Shown here piece by piece: positions 9,058-16,853 of a stretch of 62,403 nt of DNA. A program made the translations under genes and the position numbers. The notes beneath the pieces are model-generated. The model was given only the letters and a program-made list of their open reading frames with translations, was not told the DNA's origin and made no database searches. The first letter of the stretch is position 1, and each line of letters starts with the position of its first letter. Origin of the DNA: JANNVZ01 sp031418455 (GTDB taxonomy: Bacteria; Bacteroidota; Bacteroidia; Flavobacteriales_D; Sanyastnellaceae); the NCBI GenBank assembly GCA_031418455.1, contig JANOXJ010000131.1, positions 1 to 62,403 of the forward strand, in the 5' to 3' direction.

Positions 9058-10683
9058 TTATTGCTTCACTATTTTTTGAGTTTGAAGTGCATGGTCACCG
9101 GCCATTAGTTTAAGGAAATAAATTCCCTCTGCAAGGTGGTCTGTCTTAAGCAGCAGTGTTTGATTGGAGCTGGTAATTTGTTTTTCTATTTGAATTTTTC
9201 CAAGCACATCTATCACTTGTAACGAAGTAGCTTCAGTGCCTCTATGCGTATTTATTTTGACATTTATATTGTTGTCAAAAGGATTTGGATAAGCCTGCAG
9301 AATATTGGCCGATATCCATTCGCCCACCATATCATACACATAATTGAAAGGTGACGATAGGGTAGAGCAGCCTGTTTGGTTAGATACTTCCACACTATAC
9401 GAGCCGCTCTCTGTTGGGTTGTAATCTTGCTCAGTTGCACCGGCTATTGGTTGGTTGTTAAGGTACCATTGGTAAGTGGCACCGCTTGTGCAAAGCAGTC
9501 CTTGTCCATTTTGAATAACAATGGGGCTGGGCGGATTTACATCTACCACCACACTGGCCTGAGCTGTGTAAGTGCATCCACCACTACCCACAGCAGTATA
9601 TGTAAAATTATAAGTTCCTGTAAATTCTGTATTCACTTGAATACTATCCATACCAGCGTTCCAGTTAATTATACCATCGCCTACCCAATATGTAGAATCT
9701 GCATCTGCGCCAAATGATTGAGTATAGCTCAAATAATCTTGAGAGGAAACAAATGAAAAACCTAATGCTGCATTAAAAAGAAAACCATCATCAGCACCAG
9801 CCATATCTTGGAAATTAAAAGTCCAGGTACCATTAACTGGACAGCCTATAAAATCGCAAAGGTTGTCCACTGGCAAGTACGTGCCTGAAGGTGCATTGGC
9901 ATTAGCTGCAGCGTATGCCGCTAAAGTACTTGGGGCATCTGCAGACCAATAGTAGTCGCTGCCCTGACCTGGGTTGCCATTAGTGTCGTCTACTGGTGTG
10001 CCTATAAATGTACCTCCACCGCCTTGATTGTGCAATATTACTGTGGTGCCATTAGGACAAGTTAAATCAATAATAAGATCGTTCATATAAGAATGTTCCA
10101 TATTCAGTAAAATCATGTCCAATTGGTCGCATGCTGTAATGGAAATATCGGGAAATGCGCTTATTATGATTTCGCTACTTGTGATGGCCACATCTGGCAG
10201 TTGAGTGAGATTGTTGTTATTAAAACTTGGTGCATTGTTTAATTCTTCACCAGCAACTTGCCCATTAAGCCAAGCATCTTCGTTCATGCAGACAACTAAT
10301 GAATCTGTAAGTACAAAAGTGGGTTGAACATTTATTACTATAGTTAGAGTGTCATAAAGTGAGCATCCCATTGCAGTATTTATTTCCAATATTACATTGT
10401 ACATATTTCCTTGCGGGTATGTATAGCTTATAGTGGCGGCAGTGGTGTCTATTCCAATTCCATTGCCATACGACCAGTTATAATTGGTAATTGCATCGCC
10501 AACTGGAGCCACGCTGCCACTGGCAGAAAATGTTACCTCATTTGCTAAGCAAAATTGATATAGCCCTCCATTCATATTGTTATAGCCGCTCACTGCTACT
10601 TGAGCGCTGCCAGTTTCACATTGTGCCTGAGCCATTTTGGCAATGAGTAGCGCAATTGGTAGCAGTAAAAATTTAAATTTCAT
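9058..10683 (-). CDS. T9SS cargo: PKD/Ig-like and proprotein-convertase P-domain protein, type A sorting
   Basis: Secreted, surface-directed protein. The signal peptide M-K-F-K-F-L-L-L-P-I-A-L-L-I-A-K-M-A-Q-A begins at the ATG at 10683; the open frame extends 21 codons further, but that part contains the upstream terminator. After it comes a PKD-like domain (N-Y-N-W-S-Y-G-N-G-I) and, around residues 160-320, a jelly-roll P-domain-like region (M-N-D-L-I-I-D-L-T-C-P-N-G-T and N-G-T-W-T-F-N-F-Q-D). A second Ig-like unit (T-Y-Q-W-Y-L-N-N-Q-P-I-A-G-A-T) and a C-terminal type A T9SS domain (A-Y-P-N-P-F-D-N-N through I-Y-F-L-K-L) follow. No catalytic domain is present, so it is probably adhesive or structural. 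It lies downstream of the rplI terminator. Confidence 0.88.
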   Translation of the reverse strand: MKFKFLLLPIALLIAKMAQAQCETGSAQVAVSGYNNMNGGLYQFCLANEVTFSASGSVAPVGDAITNYNWSYGNGIGIDTTAATISYTYPQGNMYNVILEINTAMGCSLYDTLTIVINVQPTFVLTDSLVVCMNEDAWLNGQVAGEELNNAPSFNNNNLTQLPDVAITSSEIIISAFPDISITACDQLDMILLNMEHSYMNDLIIDLTCPNGTTVILHNQGGGGTFIGTPVDDTNGNPGQGSDYYWSADAPSTLAAYAAANANAPSGTYLPVDNLCDFIGCPVNGTWTFNFQDMAGADDGFLFNAALGFSFVSSQDYLSYTQSFGADADSTYWVGDGIINWNAGMDSIQVNTEFTGTYNFTYTAVGSGGCTYTAQASVVVDVNPPSPIVIQNGQGLLCTSGATYQWYLNNQPIAGATEQDYNPTESGSYSVEVSNQTGCSTLSSPFNYVYDMVGEWISANILQAYPNPFDNNINVKINTHRGTEATSLQVIDVLGKIQIEKQITSSNQTLLLKTDHLAEGIYFLKLMAGDHALQTQKIVKQ

Positions 10684-10732
10684 GATGATTGGATTTTGAC
10701 CAAATGTAATTAGGTGAATGAAATAAAAACAA

Positions 10733-10762
10733 AAAACCCTGCTCAAATAGGAGCAGGGTTTT
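10733..10762 (-). terminator. Rho-independent terminator after rplI
   Basis: Perfect 12-bp stem AAAACCCTGCTC / GAGCAGGGTTTT with a 6-nt loop. On the minus strand it is followed by a run of T. It lies 27 bp after the rplI stop and separates the ribosomal operon from the T9SS cargo gene. Confidence 0.85.
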
Positions 10763-10789
10763 AAAATATTTAATTAGCGGGGCTAAATA

Positions 10790-11236
10790 TTATTCAGCTA
10801 CCACTTCAAATTTCACAAGTGCAGATACTTCTTTGTGAAGTTTCACTTTAGCCTCATAAGCACCCAGAGTTTTGATATGCTCATCAGTTATGCTTATGCT
10901 CTTACGGTCAATATTGAATCCGGCTTTAGTAAGTGCTTCGCTTATTTGAATAGTGTTTATGCTACCAAATATTTTTCCTGTTTCAGAAGCCTTGGTACCA
11001 ATTTTCAGGTCTAGAGCGCCCAATTTTTCAGCCACGCCTTGCGCTTCAGCCAATATTTTGGTTTCTTTGTGTGCACGCTGCTTTAGGTTCTCAGAAAGCA
11101 TTTTTCTTGCGCTTTCTGTAGCTGCTGTAGCATAACCACGCGGAATAAGGTAATTTCGAGCATAGCCCGGTTTTACGTTTACTATTTCATCTTTAGCTCC
11201 AAGCTTTTCGATGTTTGATTTAAGAATTACTTCCAT
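10790..11236 (-). CDS. rplI: 50S ribosomal protein L9
   Basis: L9 binds domain V of 23S rRNA and bridges to the neighbouring ribosome. The conserved N-terminal domain is complete: M-E-V-I-L-K-S-N-I-E-K-L-G, then V-K-P-G-Y-A-R-N-Y-L-I-P-R-G-Y-A. A connecting helix and a C-terminal domain (K-I-F-G-S-I-N-T, H-I-K-T-L-G) follow. At 148 residues it is normal length. Third gene of the rpsF-rpsR-rplI operon, 24 bp after rpsR, with a strong terminator downstream. Confidence 0.98.
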   Translation of the reverse strand: MEVILKSNIEKLGAKDEIVNVKPGYARNYLIPRGYATAATESARKMLSENLKQRAHKETKILAEAQGVAEKLGALDLKIGTKASETGKIFGSINTIQISEALTKAGFNIDRKSISITDEHIKTLGAYEAKVKLHKEVSALVKFEVVAE

Positions 11237-11260
11237 GTCTTGTTTCCTCCGTGGTTAATA

Positions 11261-11521
11261 TTATTTCATCATATCAGCTACATATGGCATCAAAGCTAAG
11301 TGGCGGGCCTTTTTAACAGCTTGAGCCACTTTGCGTTGGTACTTTAAAGATGTACCTGTAATTCTGCGTGGCAACAATTTGCCTTGCTCGTTACAAAGTT
11401 TCAACAAAAAGTCAGCGTCTTTGTAGTCAATATATTTTATTCCATGTTTCTTGAAACGGCAGTATTTAGCTGCTTTGGTTTCAATGTCTATCGGATTCAG
11501 ATAACGAATTTCGTCACTCAT
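11261..11521 (-). CDS. rpsR: 30S ribosomal protein S18
   Basis: S18 forms a heterodimer with S6 on the platform of the small subunit. The sequence shows K-Y-C-R-F-K-K-H-G-I-K-Y-I-D-Y-K-D, the signature L-P-R-R-I-T-G-T-S-L-K-Y-Q-R, and A-R-H-L-A-L-M-P-Y near the end; 86 residues. It lies 42 bp downstream of rpsF and 24 bp upstream of rplI. Expression is probably controlled with rpsF through the leader hairpin upstream of that gene. Confidence 0.98.
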   Translation of the reverse strand: MSDEIRYLNPIDIETKAAKYCRFKKHGIKYIDYKDADFLLKLCNEQGKLLPRRITGTSLKYQRKVAQAVKKARHLALMPYVADMMK

Positions 11522-11563
11522 TTCTTTAGATTTTTTGTTTTTGAATGTTAGAAAAAAAAGATT

Positions 11564-11932
11564 TTAGGCTTCAGCCTTGGTTTCAGCAGGCTTGTCCTTT
11601 TTCTCCTTACCCTTTGTTCTGCGGCTTTCAGCGTACAGTAAATGGTACTTGTCCATGTTAGTGGTAAGGAAACGAAGAATTCGCTCATCTCTGCGGAATT
11701 CAGTTTCAAATGGGGCAAGCACTTCTCCTGGTGCTTCAAACTCCAACAGCTGGTAGAAGCCGGTCGTTTTTTTCTGAATTGGGTAAGCTAATTTTCTCAA
11801 GCCCCAGTTTTCCTTGTGCTTGATTTTAGCGCCCTTAGTCTTCAAAAACTTCTCGAACTTTTCTACTGTTTCCGCTGCCTGTTCTTCAGACAGCACGGGA
11901 GTCATAATGAAAACAGTCTCGTAACGGTTCAT
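11564..11932 (-). CDS. rpsF: 30S ribosomal protein S6
   Basis: S6 binds S18 and the central domain of 16S rRNA. M-N-R-Y-E-T-V-F-I-M-T-P-V-L-S opens the ferredoxin-like fold, and E-N-W-G-L-R-K-L-A-Y-P-I-Q-K-K-T-T-G-F-Y is the family signature. The C-terminal 15-20 residues are a lysine/glutamate-rich tail (G-K-E-K-K-D-K-P-A), common in this phylum. First gene of the rpsF-rpsR-rplI operon. A nested hairpin lies 33 bp upstream of its start. Confidence 0.98.
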   Translation of the reverse strand: MNRYETVFIMTPVLSEEQAAETVEKFEKFLKTKGAKIKHKENWGLRKLAYPIQKKTTGFYQLLEFEAPGEVLAPFETEFRRDERILRFLTTNMDKYHLLYAESRRTKGKEKKDKPAETKAEA

Positions 11933-11964
11933 TGATTATGAAATTTATTAGTTTATAAAAAAAA

Positions 11965-12003
11965 TTGGTCGGCAAAAGTAATTGCCGTTTTCTGTTTTAC
12001 CAA
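11965..12003 (-). promoter_or_regulatory. Candidate S6:S18 autoregulatory leader hairpin
   Basis: In the rpsF leader (minus strand) an outer pair TTGGT / ACCAA encloses an asymmetric internal loop and an inner stem CGGCAA / TTGCCG. The known S6:S18 leader motif is a similar bulged hairpin with an essential CCG, and a CCG occurs in the 3' strand of this inner stem. Position and general shape fit repression by the S6-S18 complex; the exact fold was not modelled. Confidence 0.4.
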
Positions 12004-12133
12004 CTATTTTTTCACAAATGCTATAGAAATCAATATTTTGTATACATTTACATCTTTAGATGCAAGTCCTTTGTGTCAAAAATGAAGGTACAACTTGCAA
12101 GTTTAAGATAGTTTTTAGTTTTTCAGTTTAAGT

Positions 12134-12169
12134 CACAAGACCCTACTACCGAGTAGGGTTTTGTGTTTT
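12134..12169 (+). terminator. Orphan plus-strand terminator
   Basis: Stem CACAAGACCCTACT / AGTAGGGTTTTGTG (14 bp, one G-U pair, loop ACCG) followed by TTTTA. Only the plus-strand orientation has the downstream T run. No plus-strand gene lies upstream in this gap, so it should end a short unannotated transcript. Confidence 0.7.
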
Positions 12170-12312
12170 ATACAGGGGCTGTATTTCTGCTTATTTTTAA
12201 GTTTAAGAATTTACACTTCAGTTTTTTTATGGCATTTTAGCGTGCCTGTTTAGTGCTAATCGCACTAACATTGTCAAGTAAATTATTTAATTAGCCTTAA
12301 TTCCTTTCTTGT

Positions 12313-14265
12313 ATGCGTGCACTTGCGCTATCCTTATGCCTTTCCATATTCTTGTCGTACGGTGGTTTTTCCCAAGCCTATTTCTTAAATGGCGATGCTC
12401 AGTTTTTGGGTGGCGACTGCTATCAGCTTACCACACAAGCTAATTTTCAGAATGGAACAGTGTGGTATGGTCAGCAGATAAACCTATTAGAGCCATTCGA
12501 CTTCACCTTTACCATGAATTTTGGCACTACCGATGCTAATGGGGCAGATGGAATGTGTTTTGTGCTACAAACAGTGGGCACTGCTGCCATAGGGTCCAGT
12601 GGCGGAGGTTTGGGGTATCAGGATTTTGGTACATCACTTGGGGTAGAATTTGATACATGGCAAAATGGCGATTTCAACGATCCTTTTGCAGACCATATAG
12701 CTATAGAAAAGAATGGCGATATCAATCATAATTCAGCAAGCAACATAGCAGGCCCCATTCAGGCCAATCCATTTAACCAAAACATAGAGAATGGTGAAGA
12801 CCACGTGGTAAGAATACTGTGGGACCCAGAGAGCAATACCATTGAGGTATATTTCGATTGTGTTTTCAGGCTTGCAGGCAATGTAAATTTGATAGATGAC
12901 ATTTTCTCCGGCCAGTCTTTGGTGTATTGGGGCTTTACGGCTGCCACTGGAGGTTCTTTTAATAATCAAACAGTGTGTTTGCAGCCTAATATTGTTACAT
13001 CGGCCGCGGAGGTGGCTATATGCACGGGTGCATCTGCCACACTTAGCGCAGGCAGTTCTTTTGATGGGGTGTACCAATGGTCGCCCGGCACCTATTTAAG
13101 CGATAGCACTGGGGCGGTGGTAGTGGCTACCCCCGCTGTATCTACAGTATATACAGTAAATTACATAAACTTATGTGGCGACTCCAGCAATGCACAAATA
13201 AATGTGGTAGTGGCACCTTTAGAAATAACCCTGAGCGGATTGCAGCCCATTACTTGCGCAAATCCGGCAGTGGAGCTTGCAGCCAATGCCAATATATTTT
13301 CCATGTTGGAATATGAATGGGTAATAAATGGAAACACTGTACTTACAGGAAATAACGAAAACCAGCTCATAATAAACCAACAGGGCGCAGGCACTTTGTT
13401 TGCTAACTATGATAGTTTATGTTTCACGCAGGTGGACTTCAATGTTGTAAATGATTTTAGTACCTATGATGCTTTTGCGGGTTCCGATACGGTATTAAAT
13501 TGTTATAACCCCTCGGTGGTGCTGCAGGGTGCTACAAATAATTCGTTGGCCACTGTGAATTGGGTGCTAAACAATAACCCGATTTTTGGAGCTACCAGCC
13601 TTTCATACATAGCCAATACTGCGGGTACATACACACTCGTAGTGCTTAATCCAAGCAATGGTTGCATTGATGCGGATACTTTGGTGGTAGCCGCAGATTT
13701 TAATTCTCCTGAAGTGACTATAGGCCTTCAGGATACGCTCAACTGCTTGCAACCAACTATTGTCCTTCAGAATGTGGATGTAAATTCTTTGCATAATTAC
13801 CAATCGCTATGGAACACAGCAGATGGAAACATAGTAGCTGGAATTAATACCATTTCTCCTACAGTAAATATGGCGGGCTGGTACGAGGTAATAATTACTG
13901 ATATAGTAAATGGCTGCACTGATAGCGTGGAGGTGAACGTGCAAGAAAATACAACCCTTAATTTAGATCCTTCATTCATTCAATTTCCTAATGTGTTTAG
14001 CCCCAACAATGATGAAAAAAATGCCAGTTGGCATCCATTTTTAATAAACGACCCCGGACGCGATATCGCTTTTTTCATCAGCTCTTATGATTTGAAAATA
14101 TACAATCGCTGGGGCAACATAATATTTGATTCAACCAATGCCGATAATTCATGGAGAGGCGAAGAGCAGGATGAAGGAGTTTATTTTTATCATATTGCCT
14201 ACAGTACTTTTTGCAGCAATGGCAAAAAGGTAACACGTGAGGGCAATATTCATTTGTTGCGTTGA
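12313..14265 (+). CDS. T9SS cargo: L-type lectin domain, three Ig-like repeats, type B sorting domain
   Basis: Secreted surface protein. A signal peptide (M-R-A-L-A-L-S-L-C-L-S-I-F-L) is followed by a legume/L-type lectin fold, residues about 22-215: F-T-M-N-F-G-T-T-D-A-N-G-A-D-G-M-C-F-V-L-Q, G-V-E-F-D-T-W-Q-N-G, and V-V-R-I-L-W-D-P. These carry the Asp/Asn metal and sugar-binding positions. Three homologous units of about 80 residues follow, each opening with a variant of L-x-C-x-N/Q-P-x-V/I (near residues 310, 390 and 475). The C-terminus is a gliding-motility-associated type B T9SS domain (F-P-N-V-F-S-P-N-N-D, then Y-D-L-K-I-Y-N-R-W-G-N-I-I-F). It is followed 70 bp later by a second type B cargo protein. 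Probable role: glycan binding at the cell surface. Confidence 0.88.
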   Translation: MRALALSLCLSIFLSYGGFSQAYFLNGDAQFLGGDCYQLTTQANFQNGTVWYGQQINLLEPFDFTFTMNFGTTDANGADGMCFVLQTVGTAAIGSSGGGLGYQDFGTSLGVEFDTWQNGDFNDPFADHIAIEKNGDINHNSASNIAGPIQANPFNQNIENGEDHVVRILWDPESNTIEVYFDCVFRLAGNVNLIDDIFSGQSLVYWGFTAATGGSFNNQTVCLQPNIVTSAAEVAICTGASATLSAGSSFDGVYQWSPGTYLSDSTGAVVVATPAVSTVYTVNYINLCGDSSNAQINVVVAPLEITLSGLQPITCANPAVELAANANIFSMLEYEWVINGNTVLTGNNENQLIINQQGAGTLFANYDSLCFTQVDFNVVNDFSTYDAFAGSDTVLNCYNPSVVLQGATNNSLATVNWVLNNNPIFGATSLSYIANTAGTYTLVVLNPSNGCIDADTLVVAADFNSPEVTIGLQDTLNCLQPTIVLQNVDVNSLHNYQSLWNTADGNIVAGINTISPTVNMAGWYEVIITDIVNGCTDSVEVNVQENTTLNLDPSFIQFPNVFSPNNDEKNASWHPFLINDPGRDIAFFISSYDLKIYNRWGNIIFDSTNADNSWRGEEQDEGVYFYHIAYSTFCSNGKKVTREGNIHLLR

Positions 14266-14335
14266 TTTTTTATTTATATTAGCCATACAACCTGACTACC
14301 TTGCAATTGCATCTATCACATATAATTAATCGGAT

Positions 14336-16015
14336 ATGCGTAAAATAATTTTACTATCACTCATTTATTTACTGGCTATTGAAATAAATGCGCAAACAAG
14401 TATTAGCGATTGTAGCGGAGCCATAGGCTTGTGTGGCGATGTTTATACAGAGGAGCAAGCCCCTCTAAATACGGGTAATCTGGTAGAATATACGGGTGTG
14501 TGCAACAACAACACCGAGTGGAATAGTGTGTGGTATACATTCACTGTTCAAAGTGACGGCAGTCTTGGCTTTGTACTTACACCTAATAATTTAGACGATG
14601 ATTATGACTGGGCTCTGTTTGATATAACTAATGGTGGTTGTGCTGGTATTACCGCTGGTGGCGCTTCGCCAGAGGTAAGTTGCAACTCATGGGGAACGCT
14701 TGCACCACCTAATGGCCCCACAGGCATATCCACAGCACAGGGCGGAGTGAGCAATAGTGGTGGACCTGGCGATCAGTTTGGACCTCCGTTTAATGCAGAC
14801 TTGCCTGTAATTACCGGACAATCGTACGCTCTGGTGGTAATGAATTGGACAAACAGTTTAGATGGATATACCATTGATTTTGGCGAAAGCACAGCCGATT
14901 TATATGACAATAATCCGCCCGTGTTGGAATCAGCTCAAAGCGATTGTGCTAACTCTCAAATTACACTCACTTTCTCAGAGCCAATAAGCATGGCCAGCGT
15001 AGTTAATTTTGATTTTAATATTACAGGAGCTGGAGGCACATACAATATAACAGGAGCCAATGCGCAACAAGCAGGCGCAAGTCTAGATGATGTTATAATT
15101 ATAGATATAGATGGGCAGATAGTAACTCCTGGCACCTACACAATAAATATAACTGATGGAAATGGTTTTGTAGAAGACGCATGCGGCAATGTGGCTACAA
15201 TTGGTATAGACATTGAGTTGTTTTCACCGCTTACTTACACGGCTGATGTTACAAGTGCGTGCAATGGAATAGATGGTGCAATAGATATAACTACCATAAC
15301 AGGTGGCAATGAGCCATACTCCATTTTGCTCAATGGAGTAGGACAAACCAACAACACAATAAGTGATTTGGACAATGGCGATTATCAATTAATAATAGCC
15401 GATGATTCCGGATGCCAGCTCCAAAACACAGTTGTTGTTCCTAATCATTTAATAAGTGTTTTTGCACCTAGTCAAGATTCACTTTCGTGCATCAATCCTG
15501 CTATAACCATGCAGGGTGTGGTGGTGTCGCCTGCCCAAAATGTAAATTATGAATGGAATGCAATGTCACCCATAGGCAATATTGTAAGTGGCAGCAGCAC
15601 GGCCGCACCTGTTATAAATCAACCTGGCATTTATGTGGTAACTGTTTCCGACACAGAGGTGGGTTGTGTAGCTTCTTTTGAAGTGGAGGTGCCTTCTGGC
15701 GAAGTGTATGGTGTGGACGTAAGCACTATGGTGTTGCCAAATGTTATTACAGCAAATAGCGATGGTAAAAATGATTTTTGGGCGCCATATTTAGCATCCA
15801 ATGCGAGTTTGGATTTAGCTACTGTGTTTGATGTATATGAGTTAAAAGTATTTAATAGATGGGGTCAAATAATTTTTGAATCAACCTCAGGCAATAGCAA
15901 GTGGAAGGTGGGCGATGCTGATGAAGGCACATATTTCTACACGCTAATATTTGAAACCACTTGTGGCGAGGGTGTAAAGGGCACAAAAGAAGGCCACATA
16001 ACTGTGCTGCGTTAG
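14336..16015 (+). CDS. T9SS cargo: multi-domain secreted protein with type B sorting domain
   Basis: Signal peptide M-R-K-I-I-L-L-S-L-I-Y-L-L-A-I-E-I-N-A-Q. Residues about 25-190 form a beta-sandwich of the PPC-like kind (E-W-N-S-V-W-Y-T-F-T-V, Y-A-L-V-V-M-N-W-T-N). An Ig-like/Big region and a SprB-like unit (D-G-A-I-D-I-T-T-I-T-G-G-N-E-P-Y) follow. One unit opening D-S-L-S-C-I-N-P-A-I-T-M-Q is homologous to the repeats of the preceding protein. The end is a type B T9SS domain (L-P-N-V-I-T-A-N-S-D-G-K-N-D-F-W through K-V-F-N-R-W-G-Q). No enzyme motif is visible. Its stop overlaps by 4 bp the stop of the convergent gene at 16012. Confidence 0.86.
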   Translation: MRKIILLSLIYLLAIEINAQTSISDCSGAIGLCGDVYTEEQAPLNTGNLVEYTGVCNNNTEWNSVWYTFTVQSDGSLGFVLTPNNLDDDYDWALFDITNGGCAGITAGGASPEVSCNSWGTLAPPNGPTGISTAQGGVSNSGGPGDQFGPPFNADLPVITGQSYALVVMNWTNSLDGYTIDFGESTADLYDNNPPVLESAQSDCANSQITLTFSEPISMASVVNFDFNITGAGGTYNITGANAQQAGASLDDVIIIDIDGQIVTPGTYTINITDGNGFVEDACGNVATIGIDIELFSPLTYTADVTSACNGIDGAIDITTITGGNEPYSILLNGVGQTNNTISDLDNGDYQLIIADDSGCQLQNTVVVPNHLISVFAPSQDSLSCINPAITMQGVVVSPAQNVNYEWNAMSPIGNIVSGSSTAAPVINQPGIYVVTVSDTEVGCVASFEVEVPSGEVYGVDVSTMVLPNVITANSDGKNDFWAPYLASNASLDLATVFDVYELKVFNRWGQIIFESTSGNSKWKVGDADEGTYFYTLIFETTCGEGVKGTKEGHITVLR

Positions 16016-16815
16016 ATTTTTGGTTGGTCTATTTCCTGCAACAATTGTTTGAAATATGCTGGCGATTGCAACATGCGCGAACCATACCAGCTGAACATTT
16101 CACCATCTACCAGCATCACTTTAGTGTTGGGCAAAATTTTCGAAAAATGAGTTATATGCTTTTCAGCAAATGGAAAAGGCTCTGATGATAGTAGCAACAA
16201 TTCAGGATGAGATTGTATTAATTGCTCTTCGGTAATTTCAGGATAACGCGAATTATTTGCATTGGCAAATACATTTTGCAAACCGCATCTGTGCAGCATA
16301 TCGTTTATAAATGTGTGTCTGTTTATCGTCATCATTGGGTTGTTCCAAATAAGATAAACTGCACTATGCTTTGGCACTGAAGGAATAAATTGAAACTTAG
16401 ATTTTATATCTGATGTTAGTTGCGAGGCCTCATTAGTTTTATTCACTAGTTGGCCTATGCTTCCTATCATATCCAAAGCTTGGTCAAGTGTGTTTATATC
16501 GCTTATCCACACCGGAAAATGCTTGCTCAATTCCGAAATTTGAGTCATTTCATTTTCTTCTTTATTGGCTATGATTACATCAGGTTTAAGTTGTAGTATG
16601 GTATCTAAATCTATATTCTTAGTGCCACCAACTCTTTTCTTTTTCTTATACCAATCATTAGGATGAATGCAAAACTTTGTTATTCCAACTACTTCATTTT
16701 CCAAACCTAAATAATGCAGCATTTCTGTTTGCGATGGCACAAGCGATATAATGCGTGCCGGTGGCCATTGCACATCCACAGAGTGCCCCATTTGGTCAGT
16801 AAATGTTTTAAGCAT
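16012..16815 (-). CDS. Helical-backbone metal/cobalamin-binding protein (BtuF-like)
   Basis: Periplasmic-binding-protein fold of the BtuF/FhuD class: R-I-I-S-L-V-P-S-Q-T-E-M-L-H-Y-L-G-L near residue 22, then V-V-G-I-T-K-F-C and V-G-G-T-K-N-I-D-L-D-T-I-L-Q-L-K-P-D-V-I-I-A. Family members bind cobalamin or ferric chelates for an ABC importer. This protein has no signal peptide or lipobox: it starts M-L-K-T-F-T-D-Q-M-G, and no upstream in-frame extension supplies one. No ABC permease or ATPase is adjacent. It may therefore be cytoplasmic or act differently from a classical importer subunit. It is 38 bp downstream of the choice-of-anchor B gene on the same strand. Confidence 0.85.
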   Translation of the reverse strand: MLKTFTDQMGHSVDVQWPPARIISLVPSQTEMLHYLGLENEVVGITKFCIHPNDWYKKKKRVGGTKNIDLDTILQLKPDVIIANKEENEMTQISELSKHFPVWISDINTLDQALDMIGSIGQLVNKTNEASQLTSDIKSKFQFIPSVPKHSAVYLIWNNPMMTINRHTFINDMLHRCGLQNVFANANNSRYPEITEEQLIQSHPELLLLSSEPFPFAEKHITHFSKILPNTKVMLVDGEMFSWYGSRMLQSPAYFKQLLQEIDQPKI

Positions 16816-16853
16816 AAAGGAATAAAAAAAAGTAAATCTGAGGACTTTATGAT

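Larger units (their letters stand above)
11933..12312. other. 380-bp intergenic region between rpsF and a divergent cargo gene
   Basis: It holds the rpsF leader on the minus strand and, on the plus strand, a strong terminator at 12134-12169 with no annotated plus-strand gene before it. A 23-codon frame (12060-12131, M-Q-V-L-C-V-K-N-E-G) ends 2 nt before that hairpin, and a TGCAAGT / ACTTGCA inverted repeat spans 12061-12099. These suggest a short unannotated transcript. The rest is AT-rich promoter DNA for the gene at 12313. Confidence 0.5.
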
